DNA of 64,000 bases from Acanthosepion esculentum (GCA_964036315.1 OZ038510.1:80992849-81056848); one strand, 5' to 3'. Positions 1 through 9,190 are shown, counted from the first letter of the stretch. Numbers and translations: made by a program. The notes: a model not told the origin generated them from the letters alone.

Positions 1-26
1 ACACACACACAGACATATATATATAT
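1..26. repeat. (AC)n/(AT)n microsatellite
   Basis: Alternating AC then AT dinucleotides, cut by the window edge. Confidence 0.9.
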
Positions 27-539
27 TCAAGCATTTTGGGTTGAATAATTATGTCTTTTTATTTTCATTTCAATCCTCTCGAATTCTCTGACTGGCTTCT
101 CAATGTTGATATTAAATACATTAAGGAAGGCGCCGTAGTTTTATTTTTTATTTCTTTTATTAAATTTATTATTATTTATTTATAACGTTAAGAATATGCA
201 AGGGAGGTAACTTAATTTCTTAGTGCTGTTAAAAACTGAGCAAGAAAGACACCGTAGTTTTTGTTATTTCTTTTATTTTTCCCAAATACTTTCAATTTCA
301 TCCAAGATCATTTTCAGGGGAGAATTGCAAAGACGAAAAATTAATGTAATTCATAGTTGTGAATTATTTTGTAATGAAACGCGCTCTGTTGTAATTATTT
401 TAAACACATATAAACGCGCTCTCTTGCAATTAATTGCGAAATTAACTGTTATAGCTATTATGTTGTTTTCATGTTTTATCTAAGGGAGGTAACCTTAATT
501 TATATAATTGTAATTCTTTATAATTACAATTTATGTATT
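27..539. other. AT-rich non-coding stretch
   Basis: No coding signal was recognised. The motif AGGGAGGTAAC occurs near 201 and 483. A similar string lies inside the gypsy LTRs at 9661 and 14032 and near 34556, so this may be LTR-derived debris. Confidence 0.5.
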
Positions 540-606
540 TTAAAAACATTGATATTATAGACATTTTAAATCATTATTGTTATTATAGACATTTTAAAAC
601 ATTATT
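540..606. repeat. Left part of a split ~25-30 bp minisatellite
   Basis: Repeats of the type ATTGTTATTATAGACATTTT. The same unit resumes at 1969-2236, so the compound element at 607-1968 interrupts one array. Confidence 0.7.
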
Positions 607-665
607 GTTTGGTTTGGTTTATTTTACGGCATATCAACCTCAATGGGTCATTTAATGCCGAAAAA
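607..665 (-). repeat. Conserved SINE/foldback tail motif
   Basis: On the minus strand this reads GGCATTAAATGACCCATTGA and then a GATATGCCG end. The segment is bounded by the inverted hexamers CGGCAT and ATGCCG, so it can form a hairpin. The same motif ends the SINE at 8205-8528, both ends of the element at 32430-33120 and every unit of the satellite at 33060-34025. Confidence 0.75.
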
Positions 666-676
666 GAATTTTTATA

Positions 677-1054
677 TCTGGTAATATTTTTTCTTCAAGA
701 ATGTACAGCTGGCAACGCCTTTTTTCCTAAAAAATGTATAGCTGGTAATATTATTTTTCAAAAACGTATAGCTGGTAATATTATTTTTTCAAAAACGTAT
801 AGTTGGTAATATTATTTTTCCAAAACATACAGCTGGTAATATTATTTTTCCAAATTGTATAGCTGACAATATTATTTGTTTCCAAAAACGTATAGCTGCT
901 AATATTATTTTTTCCAAAAATGTATAGCTGGTAATATTACTTTTTTCAAAAATGTATAGCTGGTAATTTTTTTGAAATATGTATAGCCGGTAAGACTATT
1001 CTTTCAAAAAAAATCTCTATATATAGCCGGTAATATTTTTCCAAAATTGTATTA
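677..1054 (+). repeat. ~30-31 bp AT-rich minisatellite (GCTGGTAATATT type)
   Basis: About 12 diverged units, each with TAGCTGGTAATATTA followed by a T-rich and an A-rich run. Reverse-strand units of the same kind lie at 32990-33060 in the right arm of the foldback-like element. Confidence 0.8.
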
Positions 1055-1073
1055 TCAGAGGCCCTGCTGTTGG

Positions 1074-1796
1074 GCGTAGTTTATCGTCATACCCAGGACT
1101 CGGATGTAGTTTATCGTTATACCCAGGACGCGGATGTAGTTTATCGTCATACCCAGGACGCGGATGTAGTTTATCGTCATACCCAGGACGCAGATGTAGT
1201 TTATCGTCATACCCAGGACTCGGATGTAGTTTATCGTCATACCCAGGACTCGGATGTAGTTTATCGTCATACCCAGGACTCGGATGTAGTTTATCGTCAT
1301 ACCCAGGACGCGGATGTAGTTTATCGTCATACCCAGGACTCGGATGTAGTTTATCGTCATACCCAGGACTCGGATGTAGTTTATCGTCATACCCAGGACG
1401 CAGATGTATTTTATCGTCATACCCAGGACTCGGATGTAGTTTATCGTCATACCCAGGACGCGGATGTAGTTTATCGTCATACCCAGGACTCGGATGTAGT
1501 TTATCGTCATACCCAGGACGCAGATGTAGTTTATCGTCATACCCAGGACTCGGATGTAGTTTATCGTCATACCCAGGACGCGGATGTAGTTTATCGTCAT
1601 ACCCAGGACTCGGATGTAGTTTATCGTCATACCCAGGACTCGGATGTAGTTTATCGTCATACCCAGGACTCGGATGTAGTTTATCGTCATACCCAGGACG
1701 CGGATGTAGTTTATCGTTATACCCAGGACTCGGATGTAGTTTATCGTCATACCCATGACGAGGATGTAGTTTAACGTCATACCAAGGACGTGACCA
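1074..1796 (+). repeat. 30-bp satellite, about 24 copies
   Basis: The unit contains GATGTAGTTTATCGTCATAC followed by a CCAGGAC segment. It is exactly 30 bp and nearly identical across the array. Most variation is a switch between GACTCGG, GACGCGG and GACGCAG at the junction. Because 30 is a multiple of three and the unit lacks stops in several frames, long reading frames run through it on both strands. They are repeat artefacts. Two isolated units sit at the centre of the element at 32430-33120 and others near 1950 and 54430. Confidence 0.95.
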
Positions 1797-1968
1797 CACC
1801 TTGGGAGTTAACTATTTGCCCATATCTGGGACCATAACAGGTGCTGCCACCCCGGGTCAGGGTGGACCTGGGAACACCAGCAATTAAGATGTGGTTCCAC
1901 GCTCCTCAAAACCTCCTGATCAGAGGTCTTGCTGTTGGATGCAGTTTAACGTCATACCCAGGACGGAA
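1797..1968 (+). repeat. Foldback-like core segment, copy A
   Basis: Contains CTATTTGCCCATATCTGGGA, an AACAGGTGCTGCCACC string and a segment with GCAATTAAGATGTGG. The same core is found at 30058-30190 (+), 32721-32783 (+), 32867-32983 (-), 34030-34095 (+) and 54530-54600 (-). Confidence 0.75.
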
Positions 1969-2236
1969 AATTATTGTTATTAAAAACATTGCTATTATAG
2001 ACATTTTAAAACATTGCTATTATACACATTTTAAAAACATTGCTATGATAGACATTTTAAAAATATTACTATTATAGACATTTTCAAACATTATTGTTAT
2101 TATAGACATTTTAAAACTTTATTGCTATTATAGAAATTTTAAAATATTGTTGTTATTATAGACATTTTAAAAACATTGCTATGATAGACATTTTAAAAAC
2201 ATTGTTATTATAGACATTTTAAAGCATTATTGCTAT
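1969..2236. repeat. Right part of the split minisatellite
   Basis: About ten units of CATTGCTATTATAGACATTT with an A-rich end. They match the array at 540-606. Confidence 0.8.
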
Positions 2237-2383
2237 ACCCAAAACTAAGTTTATTTAGTGTTGGTCGCATTTTTCTTATATAAAGGGCCTCAAAAATTTA
2301 AAGTTTTTCTTTTTTCTTTTCGTGTTGGAGTATACTTGTATTGTCAAATAATATTTCTCTAAAATGTGCCTGTCATATGAGGA

Positions 2384-2846
2384 AGGGGTTATCAGAGAAA
2401 ATACAAAGGATCTGAGGTCCATATAACATCAGGACAACCTTCAAAAGCTGGACGACACTTCGCAGATATCTCTCCCAATTAAGACACCCCCTAGGGAGGA
2501 GAACATGACTAAAGACTGTGTGTACGCTACCCCGTGCAGCTGCGGAAAGAAATATAAAGGGGAAACAGGCCACCCCCTTAAGGTAAGGCTTCAAGAACAC
2601 CAGAAAGCTGTAAAACGAGGGGAAGTGGAAAAATCAGGTGTGGCTGGCCACATATGGAGAGAAAAGGGAGATCACTGCACTCTGTGGGATCAAGTTGAGA
2701 TCATAGACAGAGAACACCATTGTAAAATTTGTAAACTTAAGGAATCAGCACATATGCTAGGCCACAAAAATCTTCTGATCCGACGAAGCATAGAAATGAA
2801 TACAATATGGAAACCAGTAGTAAGGAGTGACAGAGAAAAGAGATAA
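2384..2846 (+). pseudogene. Penelope-like retroelement fragment: RT end plus GIY-YIG nuclease
   Basis: The last 113 codons (from an ATG at 2505) resemble the GIY-YIG endonuclease at the C-terminus of Penelope-like elements. Recognisable pieces are PCSCGKKYKGETG, HPLKVRLQEHQKAV, GVAGHIWREKG, DREHHCKICKLKESAHMLG and IEMNTIWKP. Upstream, a second frame reads GLSEKIQRI, an in-frame stop, then YNIRTTFKSWTTLRRYLSQL, which matches the end of the RT region. A frameshift near 2490 separates the two parts. The 5' end is missing, so this is a truncated, inactive copy. In the family the RT and nuclease carry out target-primed retrotransposition. The ATG at 2505 is internal to the original frame and is not a real start. 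A SINE follows 135 bp downstream. Confidence 0.85.
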
Positions 2847-2849
2847 TAT

Positions 2850-3258
2850 CAACAAATATTGCAATATGAGTTCTGGTAAAAACACGTAATGATAACAGCA
2901 AAAATTTGCAATATGAGCACTGGTAAAAAAATATACTGAAGACATTAGCTTTATAATACCCAGAAATTCATACACATATCTCCTCAAGTGGATAAAGGCG
3001 TTGGTTAGATCCAGTGACAGGACCCAAAGTGTGTGAGTTCAATACTCGGATAAGGCAGTGGAGATCTTGGAGAGGGGAATTAACAGGAGATAATGGATAA
3101 CTGAAATGGCAACTGGAACTAGAACAGTCTAACCCACCGAGCGTAATATTGGGTTCAGTTCGACATAAGAAGGCCGGAGCATACAACGGCCGAATCGTTG
3201 TAATAAATGTGGCGACAAAGATGAGAACAATAGTCCGAATAATGTAAATAGTGTACAT
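2850..3258 (+). mobile_element. tRNA-derived SINE (family B) with leading flank
   Basis: The head reads AGTGGATAAAGGCGTTGGTT and, about 45 bp on, GTGAGTTCAATACTCGG, which resemble pol III A and B boxes. The body carries GAAGGCCGGAGCATACAACG. Copies lie at 14165-14343 (truncated) and 46123-46415. At 14307 the A-box string is complete, TGGCACAGTGG. The leading 110 bp (about 2864-2981) are shared with 14165-14292. Confidence 0.7.
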
Positions 3259-4259
3259 AATACCTCATCTCAGAAATATAGAATGTTTTCTTAAATGTTG
3301 TGCTATAGAACTTGATTCCGACATATGTAGTGTAAGTCGCCTCGATAATGTTGTTGTTGTGAAACTCACATATATATTTACTTTTTTTTTTATCAGAGAT
3401 ACAATCTCCCTAAGGACATTTTAAATGTATACAATGTTATTCTTTTGAAAAACCTTCGTTGACGGAAAAGAGTTATTGCAGATTATTAAGATTAAGCATA
3501 TAATTAGTTTTATGTTGTTGTTTTTTTTACTGGTATCAATGGGGGAACATATTATAACTTATATATTGATTTTTTTAATCAGATATATTTCATTCGATCT
3601 GGGCCTGTTTATAATGATTTCACTCTTTATGAAAAACACGACAATTTAAAATGTGTGCGCCCCAGAAATAATAATGATAATAATAATAATAATAATAAGC
3701 ATATATTTAAAGAAACCAGTAGGCTAAAACTTGAAAGAGAGAATTTACTCTATCCTTTGTAATAACTGTCACAAAAAAATACATAGAAAGCTCGAGGAAT
3801 TGATATAAAAGTGTCATTTTACATAACAACGCATTAATGCATATGTTGCTCACCAAAACGAGACGGACCACACTTTTTACATAAAAAATATTACCCTGAT
3901 CAAAAGAGAAAACAATTCACTGAGACGAAAATATTTAGAAAGTGCTCTGATTGCGAGACAATCCACAGTTAATCTGCTTCCAAGCATTTCATTATTGCTG
4001 ACAAAACAAAAATGATAATCTGTTTTTGTTTACATGGAAGATTTCCAAGTAACGACAAACTCGTGCATACGAGACGCTGGAATTCACGACGTTACACATG
4101 ACCACGCGAGAGTGAAAACGAGAAGTTTTAAGTATGGGAAGCCGTTGGTATAACCCAATGGTTTCTGTTATCAATTATAGGTATTTAAGAATATTTGTGG
4201 AGATTTTCATAGTTTATTTTGTTCAGGTTATGTTTCAACTGTTATATGTATATAGCTTC
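3259..4259. other. Unannotated non-coding stretch
   Basis: AT-rich with no recognised element. It contains a short (AAT)n run at 3667-3697 and poly-T tracts. Confidence 0.5.
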
Positions 4260-4660
4260 AAGAATTTTTAATTTTAAAACCAACATAGTTTACAAATTCA
4301 AATGCCCACTGGGAGATTGAATCTTCAGTGGATTAAATAATATTTATGTTGGTCACACCACAAATTCGCTCTCACGACGTTTGACTCTACATTTGAACGA
4401 TAACTCTAACATTTTTAGGCATTTAAAACAACATGCGTGGCCGCGTACACAATTCCGGAAAATCCTTGTTGAAAACACAACTATACTTAAACATGAAAAC
4501 AAAAACAAAAACTGAAAACACTGCTTGGAGGAAAATTAGCTATAATTACCTTCTCAGATCAAAACACACTACTAAATAAGCGATGAGAACTCATCTCAAA
4601 ATGCAAACACGAAAGGAAATTTTACAACGTTACTTAAAAATGGAAGTCTGAAAAGAATAA
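4260..4660 (+). pseudogene. Chimeric GIY-YIG retroelement fragments
   Basis: From about 4275 to 4510 one frame reads NIVYKFKCPLGD, a stop, NNIYVGHTTNSLSRRLTLHL, RHLKQHAW and FRKILVENTTI. This is a GIY-YIG nuclease of one retroelement subtype. From about 4515 to 4660 the text changes to CLEEKLAIITFSDQNTLLNKR, a stop, ELISKCKHERKF, which matches the C-terminus of a different subtype, the one also present at 23228-24205. Two nuclease families therefore meet inside one fragment. The rest of both elements is missing. Stops and frameshifts show it is dead. Confidence 0.7.
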
Positions 4661-4995
4661 ATAGAAATAAATAGAATAAAAATAAATAAGCAAAAACAAG
4701 TAAAATAAATTAATCCAAATAAATAAAGTAAATAATAAAGAAATTAAAAAAAACACTCTCGCCAAAATAACCGTTAGAATAAACTACCAAAAATGTAATA
4801 GACGACCAACAATGCACCACTGACCCGTATATATAAATAGTTTAGAAAAGAGGTAACGCATGTGACCTGATGATTGTGTTTAGCATGAAACTCTCTGTTG
4901 CCTCTCTGCTTTGTTCACTTTTATATTTACATACGTTCTATGTCTGATATTGAGCACTTTATCTATAAATATAGCATAACTTAAATGTATATTCC

Positions 4996-4996
<1 letters not shown>
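4661..4996 (+). repeat. 3' terminal region of an RT-GIY-YIG retroelement
   Basis: An A/T-rich trailer is followed by CGTATATATAAATAG, a hammerhead-like core at 4849-4915, and the terminal string GATATTGAGCACTTTATC before an (AT)n tract. The same trailer ends the minus-strand copy at 22411-24205. Related termini are at 5047-5372, 24229-24300, 57961-58110 and 60188-60400. Confidence 0.75.
4849..4915 (+). ncRNA. Degenerate hammerhead ribozyme motif
   Basis: CTGATGA at 4867-4873 and GAAAC at 4887-4891 are spaced by a 13-nt stem II of the TGTGTTTAGCA type. GTT follows at 4897-4899 as a possible cleavage triplet. Stem I pairs poorly, so activity is doubtful. Confidence 0.5.

Positions 4997-5046
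<50 letters not shown>
4997..5046. repeat. (AT)n microsatellite
   Basis: About 24 AT dinucleotides directly after the retroelement terminus. Confidence 0.95.
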
Positions 5047-5050
<4 letters not shown>

Positions 5051-5065
5051 GTGAACATAGAAGTC

Positions 5066-5123
5066 AACACTTAGAGGCGACAGTCTGTTTCATGCTAGAT
5101 GCAATCGTCAGGCCACGAGTGCT
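5066..5123 (-). ncRNA. Type I hammerhead ribozyme motif
   Basis: On the minus strand the core is CTGACGA (5105-5111), stem II TTGCATCTAGCAT with a TGC/GCA pairing, GAAAC (5087-5091), a mini stem III with loop AGACT, and the cleavage triplet GTC (5079-5081). Stem I pairs GGC with GCC beside the core and AGCACT with AGTGTT further out across an internal loop. All conserved core bases (CUGANGA, GAAA, UH) are present. Hammerheads with very short stem III are known in Penelope-like elements. Activity is not shown. Confidence 0.8.
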
Positions 5124-5230
5124 GTTATTTTTCTCGGCTATTTATATATACGGGTCAGTGGTGCATTGTGGGTAGTCATTGTGGGTAGTCATATATATAT
5201 GACTATATATAAATAACCGAGAAAAATAAC

Positions 5231-5288
5231 AGCACTCGTGGCCCGATGATTGCATCTAGCATGAAACAGACTGTCACCTCTAAGTGTT
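5231..5288 (+). ncRNA. Mutated hammerhead motif, right arm of palindrome
   Basis: The same layout as the copy at 5066-5123, but the core reads CCGATGA (U4 changed to C) and the base after GTC is A instead of G, which weakens stem I. GAAAC and GTC are kept. Probably inactive. Confidence 0.7.
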
Positions 5289-5310
5289 GACTTCTATGTT
5301 CACTTTTATA

Positions 5311-5369
5311 TTTACACACGCTCTATCTCTGATATTGAGCACTTTATCCCATAAATATAGCACACCTTA

Positions 5370-5372
<3 letters not shown>
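5311..5372 (+). repeat. Retroelement terminal string
   Basis: TACACACGCTCTATCTCTGA and GAGCACTTTATCCCATAAAT, the outermost part of the terminal repeat, followed by (AT)n. Confidence 0.75.
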
Positions 5373-5433
<61 letters not shown>

Positions 5434-5447
5434 GATAGATAGATTTT
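5373..5447. repeat. (AT)n and (TAGA)n microsatellite
   Basis: Simple dinucleotide run ending in TAGATAGATAGA. Confidence 0.9.
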
Positions 5448-5454
5448 TCATAAA

Positions 5455-5740
5455 ATCAAAGAAGAATCTGCAGTGTTATTAATCCTGACCTGGCATCTCG
5501 GCTTCAGTCATTTCTCATCGCCGTAACGCAAACTTCCCGTGCCTTTTCTATAAATATTTTCATGGTAATTGTTCTGATGAGCTTTCTTCTATGATACCCC
5601 AACCTTACGAATTTAAGAACAGTACTAGGTGGTCATTTAGGTCTCATAATCAGTTTGTTAGCTACAACCTTTACCTTCAACAGTTTAAATGCAACGTCAA
5701 TCATCATCTTCTGTCTGCTTCACCCTATTCTTTTATCGCC
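5455..5740 (+). pseudogene. LINE C-terminal fragment
   Basis: One frame carries pieces of a LINE polyprotein tail: [40 protein letters not shown], then QFKCNVNHHLL near the end. The same order (ASRLQSLSHRRAIA, LFYKYFH, NRLFYSN, LQLFKCNVN) is seen in better copies at 37970-38531 and 14595-14883. The RT domain is absent, so this is a 5'-truncated copy with stops. The LINE's 3' UTR follows directly and is tandemly expanded. Confidence 0.75.
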
Positions 5741-5749
5741 CCCTCTGTG

Positions 5750-6215
5750 TCATTCATTCTATATAACACCTTGCACCCTCGTAGTTTTATTGACTTGCAC
5801 GGTGTGAAATGATTAAAAGCCTCTTCTTTTATTATTCAATCTGTGTTTATTTCCTTCTCATTAACCCTTTGCATCCTAGTGGCTGTTGTTGCGTTACTCG
5901 GGGTGAAATGATTAAAAACGTGTTCTTTTATTGTCCTCGTTGTGTTTCTTTCATTCTCGGTAACCCCTTGAAACCTAGTGGCTTTTATTGCGTTGCTCGG
6001 GGTGAAATGATTAAAAATCTGTTCTTTTATTGACCTCTCTGTTTTTTCTTTCCTTCTCTGTAACCCCTTGCGTCTTAGTGGCTTTTATTACCTTGCTCGG
6101 GGGGAAAAGATTAAAAACGTGTTCTTTTATTGACCTCTTCGTGTTTCTTTCATTCTCGGTAACCCCTTGCGTCTTACTGGCTTTTATTGCGTTGCTCGGG
6201 GTGAAATGATTTTTT
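5750..6215 (+). repeat. ~99-bp tandem repeat of the LINE 3' end
   Basis: Five units, each ending in GTGAAATGATTAAAA or a close variant. The unit starts lie near 5806, 5905, 6004, 6104 and 6203. Each unit contains CCTTGCTCGGGGTGAAATGA-like text, the terminal part of the LINE 3' UTR. Other LINE copies have it once (38597-38655, 14950-15004, 57230-57275). Confidence 0.8.
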
Positions 6216-7005
6216 AAAAAATTTAAAAAAAAAAAAATCATTGCTTATTCTGAGGATGTCATTTCATAGATCGAAACACTTTATATATAAACTTTTTCTC
6301 CGTTTTTCATTTGGTTATTCAATGATAGCTGATCATTACTCCACGGAATCTATGGCTTCTGTCGTGAGGTCTTTACTCTTTCCGCATAACGTTTTCGTGT
6401 TTTCTGTCGTCGGTTGGTAGAAGTCTAAACGAAAAAAAAAAACGAAAAAAAACTGATCAGTCTGATTCTTTGTTGCCATTGAAATTGGCTATAGTCTCTC
6501 CTTTTTTTTTGTTCCCTGTATAACATATATGCATTATTTCAACAATGATGGTCGCAATTCCCTCTTTGATGGAAGAACCGCTTTTCTCTTTCGCTTGTTT
6601 TATCGCCTCTTTGTACCGGATGACACGGCTAATTGTTCATCCAACCTGCTTTGAGATGAAGTCTTTCTCGCCCTGCAGGGAAATAAACAACTTGACTCAA
6701 TCTTCCCTTTCTTCCGATTATCTACAAAGCCATCGTTATTTCGAAAGGAACCAAAATGAATCCATCGCATCTCAACAGAGTCGTTACTCCAACAGTTTTT
6801 CGAATTCTTCTTTGTTTTCTGTTCTCATAAGAGGTTTTTATTTTGGGGGGTGGAGGAGGGAGGCTATCTCTTTTGTTGTTTTGTCTTTAATAAAACGGAT
6901 CAATAATCGCCTTCTTATCGGAACTAATTTGGTAACTTTTCTTCCAAATCTTTTTCCTTTCCATTCTCCTAATCGCTTTCGGTTCCGTTTCTCGAAGATT
7001 TTAGC

Positions 7006-7012
<7 letters not shown>
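6216..7012. other. Non-coding stretch
   Basis: AT-rich sequence with poly-A and poly-T runs. The long frame from 6545 has no family match and ends in microsatellite, so I do not call a gene. Confidence 0.4.

Positions 7013-7056
<44 letters not shown>
7013..7056. repeat. (TTTC)n microsatellite
   Basis: About ten TTTC units. Confidence 0.95.
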
Positions 7057-7109
7057 ATATTTTCCTGATCCGTTTGTGCTTCTTTTCTTTTATTTGATAT
7101 TCTTTCATT

Positions 7110-7115
7110 CACTTC

Positions 7116-7183
<68 letters not shown>

Positions 7184-7185
7184 AT

Positions 7186-7243
<58 letters not shown>

Positions 7244-7378
7244 TATCTATCTATCTATCTATATCTCTATCTATCTAATTATATCTATCTATCTATCTAT
7301 CTATCGAATTTTATTCATATGTATGTATGTATGTATGTATGTATCTATCTATCTATCTATCTACCTATCTATCTATCT
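7110..7378. repeat. Composite (TCTA)n, (AT)n, (GTAT)n microsatellite
   Basis: Tetranucleotide TCTA blocks on both sides of an (AT)n core, then GTAT units near 7320 and TCTA again to 7376. Confidence 0.95.
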
Positions 7379-7439
7379 TCTAGCGTTTAGCAGAAGTGGC
7401 AGCATCGACAAGGCAGCAGGTTCTTTTGAATTCAGGGGT

Positions 7440-7570
7440 TTTCTACTCCTAGATTGGTGACTACGATATCCTAGAGCAGGAATCGGAGTGCCGTGTTCGA
7501 ATTCCAGTCGAGTTTATTTATTCGCTTACGAGCATATACACTTAGGAAAGGAATGAATACATCTATAGAT
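7440..7570 (+). mobile_element. tRNA-SINE (family A) remnant
   Basis: GTGTTCGAATTCCAGTCGA is a good pol III B box, followed by TATTCGCTTACGAGC and GGAAAGGAATGAATAC as in the fuller copies at 8205 and 24465. The body is lost after 7570. Confidence 0.6.
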
Positions 7571-7604
7571 GGCAAAAGGAATTGGGCTCTATAGTTGCGT
7601 TGGC

Positions 7605-7672
7605 AACCTACGGCACGCATGCCACACGTGGCACGCATGCCACACGTGGCACGCGTGCCACACGTGGCACGC
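7605..7672. repeat. GC-rich 18-bp palindromic minisatellite
   Basis: About 3.5 units of GTGGCACGCATGCCACAC. Each unit contains the self-complementary GGCACGCATGCC or GGCACGCGTGCC, unlike the AT-rich surroundings. Confidence 0.8.
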
Positions 7673-8035
7673 TATGCAATTTCCTATGGCGCGCAGCCTC
7701 AAATGACATCTCACAAATTTTGTTAATATTTGATCACACTTGTGTTGGGTTCAATGTTTTTGTTTTGCGCAGTTGACATGGTCGCGAATTAACACTTGTC
7801 GCACGTTTCAATTCTTACAAATCCTCTTTTGATCGCCATGACGAATGTGACAAGTATAAAAATACAGCCGCATTTATCTTTTTGCCATCGTTTTATAGAA
7901 TTAATTCTAGATTCAAAGAACAAATTATTGTACCACAGATTTTATTCTATGCATAAATTTTGAGATCGTGGGCCACCAAGTACGCATTTTGGGATTTTGA
8001 GCCACTAAGTACGTATTTTTATTATACCCTTGGGA
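7673..8035. other. Non-coding stretch
   Basis: No recognised element. The partly duplicated phrase GCCACTAAGTACG / GCCACCAAGTACG occurs near 7970-8010. Confidence 0.4.
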
Positions 8036-8200
8036 AAGATATGAATCCTCTTCTTCTCCCACCAGCTAGGGGTAAATAGCAGGACACACCGGGTTCTATA
8101 GCCTTGAATGGCAACTGTCTATCTCAGAACGTAATGTCAACCTACCGCGGGAGAAAAAATCTGCCTCGTCAGTCATGTATCGAAAGATACATGATCGCCT
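8036..8200 (+). mobile_element. tRNA-SINE (family A), partial
   Basis: The body begins at GGGAAAGATATGAATCC and passes TAAATAGCAGGACA and GGCAACTG to the hairpin TCATGTATCGAAAGATACAT. The head is missing. A second, fuller copy follows directly. Confidence 0.7.
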
Positions 8201-8204
8201 AAGC

Positions 8205-8528
8205 GGGTATTACTCATAGCACATAACTGAATTGGAGAGCCGAGTTCGAATTTCAGTCGAATCCATTACATTCACTTACATGCTAATACACTTGGGAAAG
8301 GTATGAATCCTTTTCTTCTCTCCCCCCACCCTGCTATGGGTAAATAGCAGGACAGACCGGGTTCTATAGCCTTGGATGGCAACTGGTCTACCGCAAAAAG
8401 AAATGGCAACCAAGTGCGGTAAAAATCTGCCTCATCAGTTATGTATCGAAAGATACATGATCGCCTAAAAATTTTGTCGGCATTAAATAACCCGTTGAGG
8501 TGTTGATATGCCGTAAAACAAAATAAAC
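8205..8528 (+). mobile_element. tRNA-SINE (family A), near complete
   Basis: The head has a B box in GAGTTCGAATTTCAGTCGA, preceded by a plausible A box TAGCACATAACTGAATTGG. The body contains CTATGGGTAAATAGCAGGAC and a 9-bp stem with a GAAA tetraloop (about 8438-8461). The 3' end is the tail motif GTCGGCATTAAATAACCCG followed by GATATGCCGTAAAAC and an A-rich end. SINEs are transcribed by pol III and moved by LINE enzymes. The tail is presumably the recognition signal of a partner LINE. Confidence 0.75.
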
Positions 8529-8529
8529 C

Positions 8530-8668
8530 AAACCCAATCTCCTACAAACTGATTTCTTACAAAGAATATATATTCTATTCATACGAACCTATCCTAAAAA
8601 TCTTGTCGGCATTAAATAACCCATTGAGGTGTTGATATGCCGTAAAACAAAAGAAACCAAACCAACCT
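8530..8668 (+). repeat. Single ~124-bp tail unit
   Basis: A second tail motif preceded by CTCCTACAAACTGATTTCTT and AATATATATTCTATTC. It is the same unit as the three-copy array at 53975-54362. Confidence 0.75.
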
Positions 8669-8879
8669 CGGTATTAACATGGAAGGGTCGAGAGTTATTT
8701 ACTCTCATTCTTTCCCAAGCATATTATTTATATTATTATTCAAACGAATACATGGCCCAAGAGTCATTCAAGCTAGAGCGTAACTAAATGATGTTGTTGC
8801 AAGAGCGTACAAGGATAGAGTAAGAGGTGAGAATTATGAGGCTATGTAGGATAGATAAAAGTCGACTTTAGACATGAGC
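8669..8879. other. Non-coding stretch
   Basis: No recognised features apart from weak LINE-like flanking text before 8880. Confidence 0.35.
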
Positions 8880-9190
8880 CGTTAAGATTTTAATGATTGG
8901 GGAAGAATCCTTTCGGAATCAGACACTGATGGACAAAGTGAAAATAACCAAGGTAAGGAATTTATCTTCACTCTTCGATGCCATCCGTAGGAAATCCATG
9001 AAACTATTTGGACACATTAAAAGATCTAAGGCAAGGTTCGCTAAATTGTGTCTTGTGGATGTGGTGCCTAGACAAAAGAGGTAGAAGAAAACCAAAACAG
9101 TTGCAGAAGAATAATCACGAACTGACGAGTAGCAAACACTGAGTGAGCTTGCTAAAAACCAGAAGAATTGGCGGGAAAATATGTTAGTTC
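8880..9190 (+). pseudogene. LINE C-terminal fragment, second type
   Basis: A frame reads DKVKITKVRNLSSLFDAIRR, then KSMKLFGHIKRSKARFAKLC. Another frame continues with RGRRKPKQLQ, and the end carries WREN-like text. The pattern MKLFGHIKRS ... RGRPKQRW ... ELAKNR is typical of the tail of endonuclease-RT LINEs. Stops and frameshifts break it and the RT domain is absent. Confidence 0.6.

Larger units (their letters stand above)
5047..5310. repeat. Large palindrome of two retroelement termini
   Basis: The left arm (about 5047-5150) and right arm (about 5205-5310) are near-perfect inverted copies of the terminal repeat, with a ~55-bp spacer. Each arm contains one hammerhead motif. The arms meet through their upstream ends, since CGGCTATTTATATATA faces inward on both sides. 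An extra TCATTGTGGGTAG unit is duplicated in the spacer. Confidence 0.8.

Noticed and set aside
1074..1796. CRISPR-like direct repeats
   Set aside because: The repeats are contiguous with no spacers, and the genome is eukaryotic.
1017..1799. Long open frames on both strands (up to 260 codons) with a perfect 10-residue repeat
   Set aside because: They are produced by a 30-bp satellite whose length is a multiple of three. All frames are equally repetitive and there is no start context or family match.
2968..3258. 96-codon minus-strand frame
   Set aside because: It lies antisense to a tRNA-SINE and has no protein family signal.
6545..7240. A 231-codon frame
   Set aside because: Its second half is microsatellite (TTTC, TCTA, AT) and the first half has no family resemblance.
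8205..8528. A functional tRNA gene, suggested by the good B box
   Set aside because: The A box is poor, no cloverleaf can be drawn, and the sequence recurs as a SINE body.
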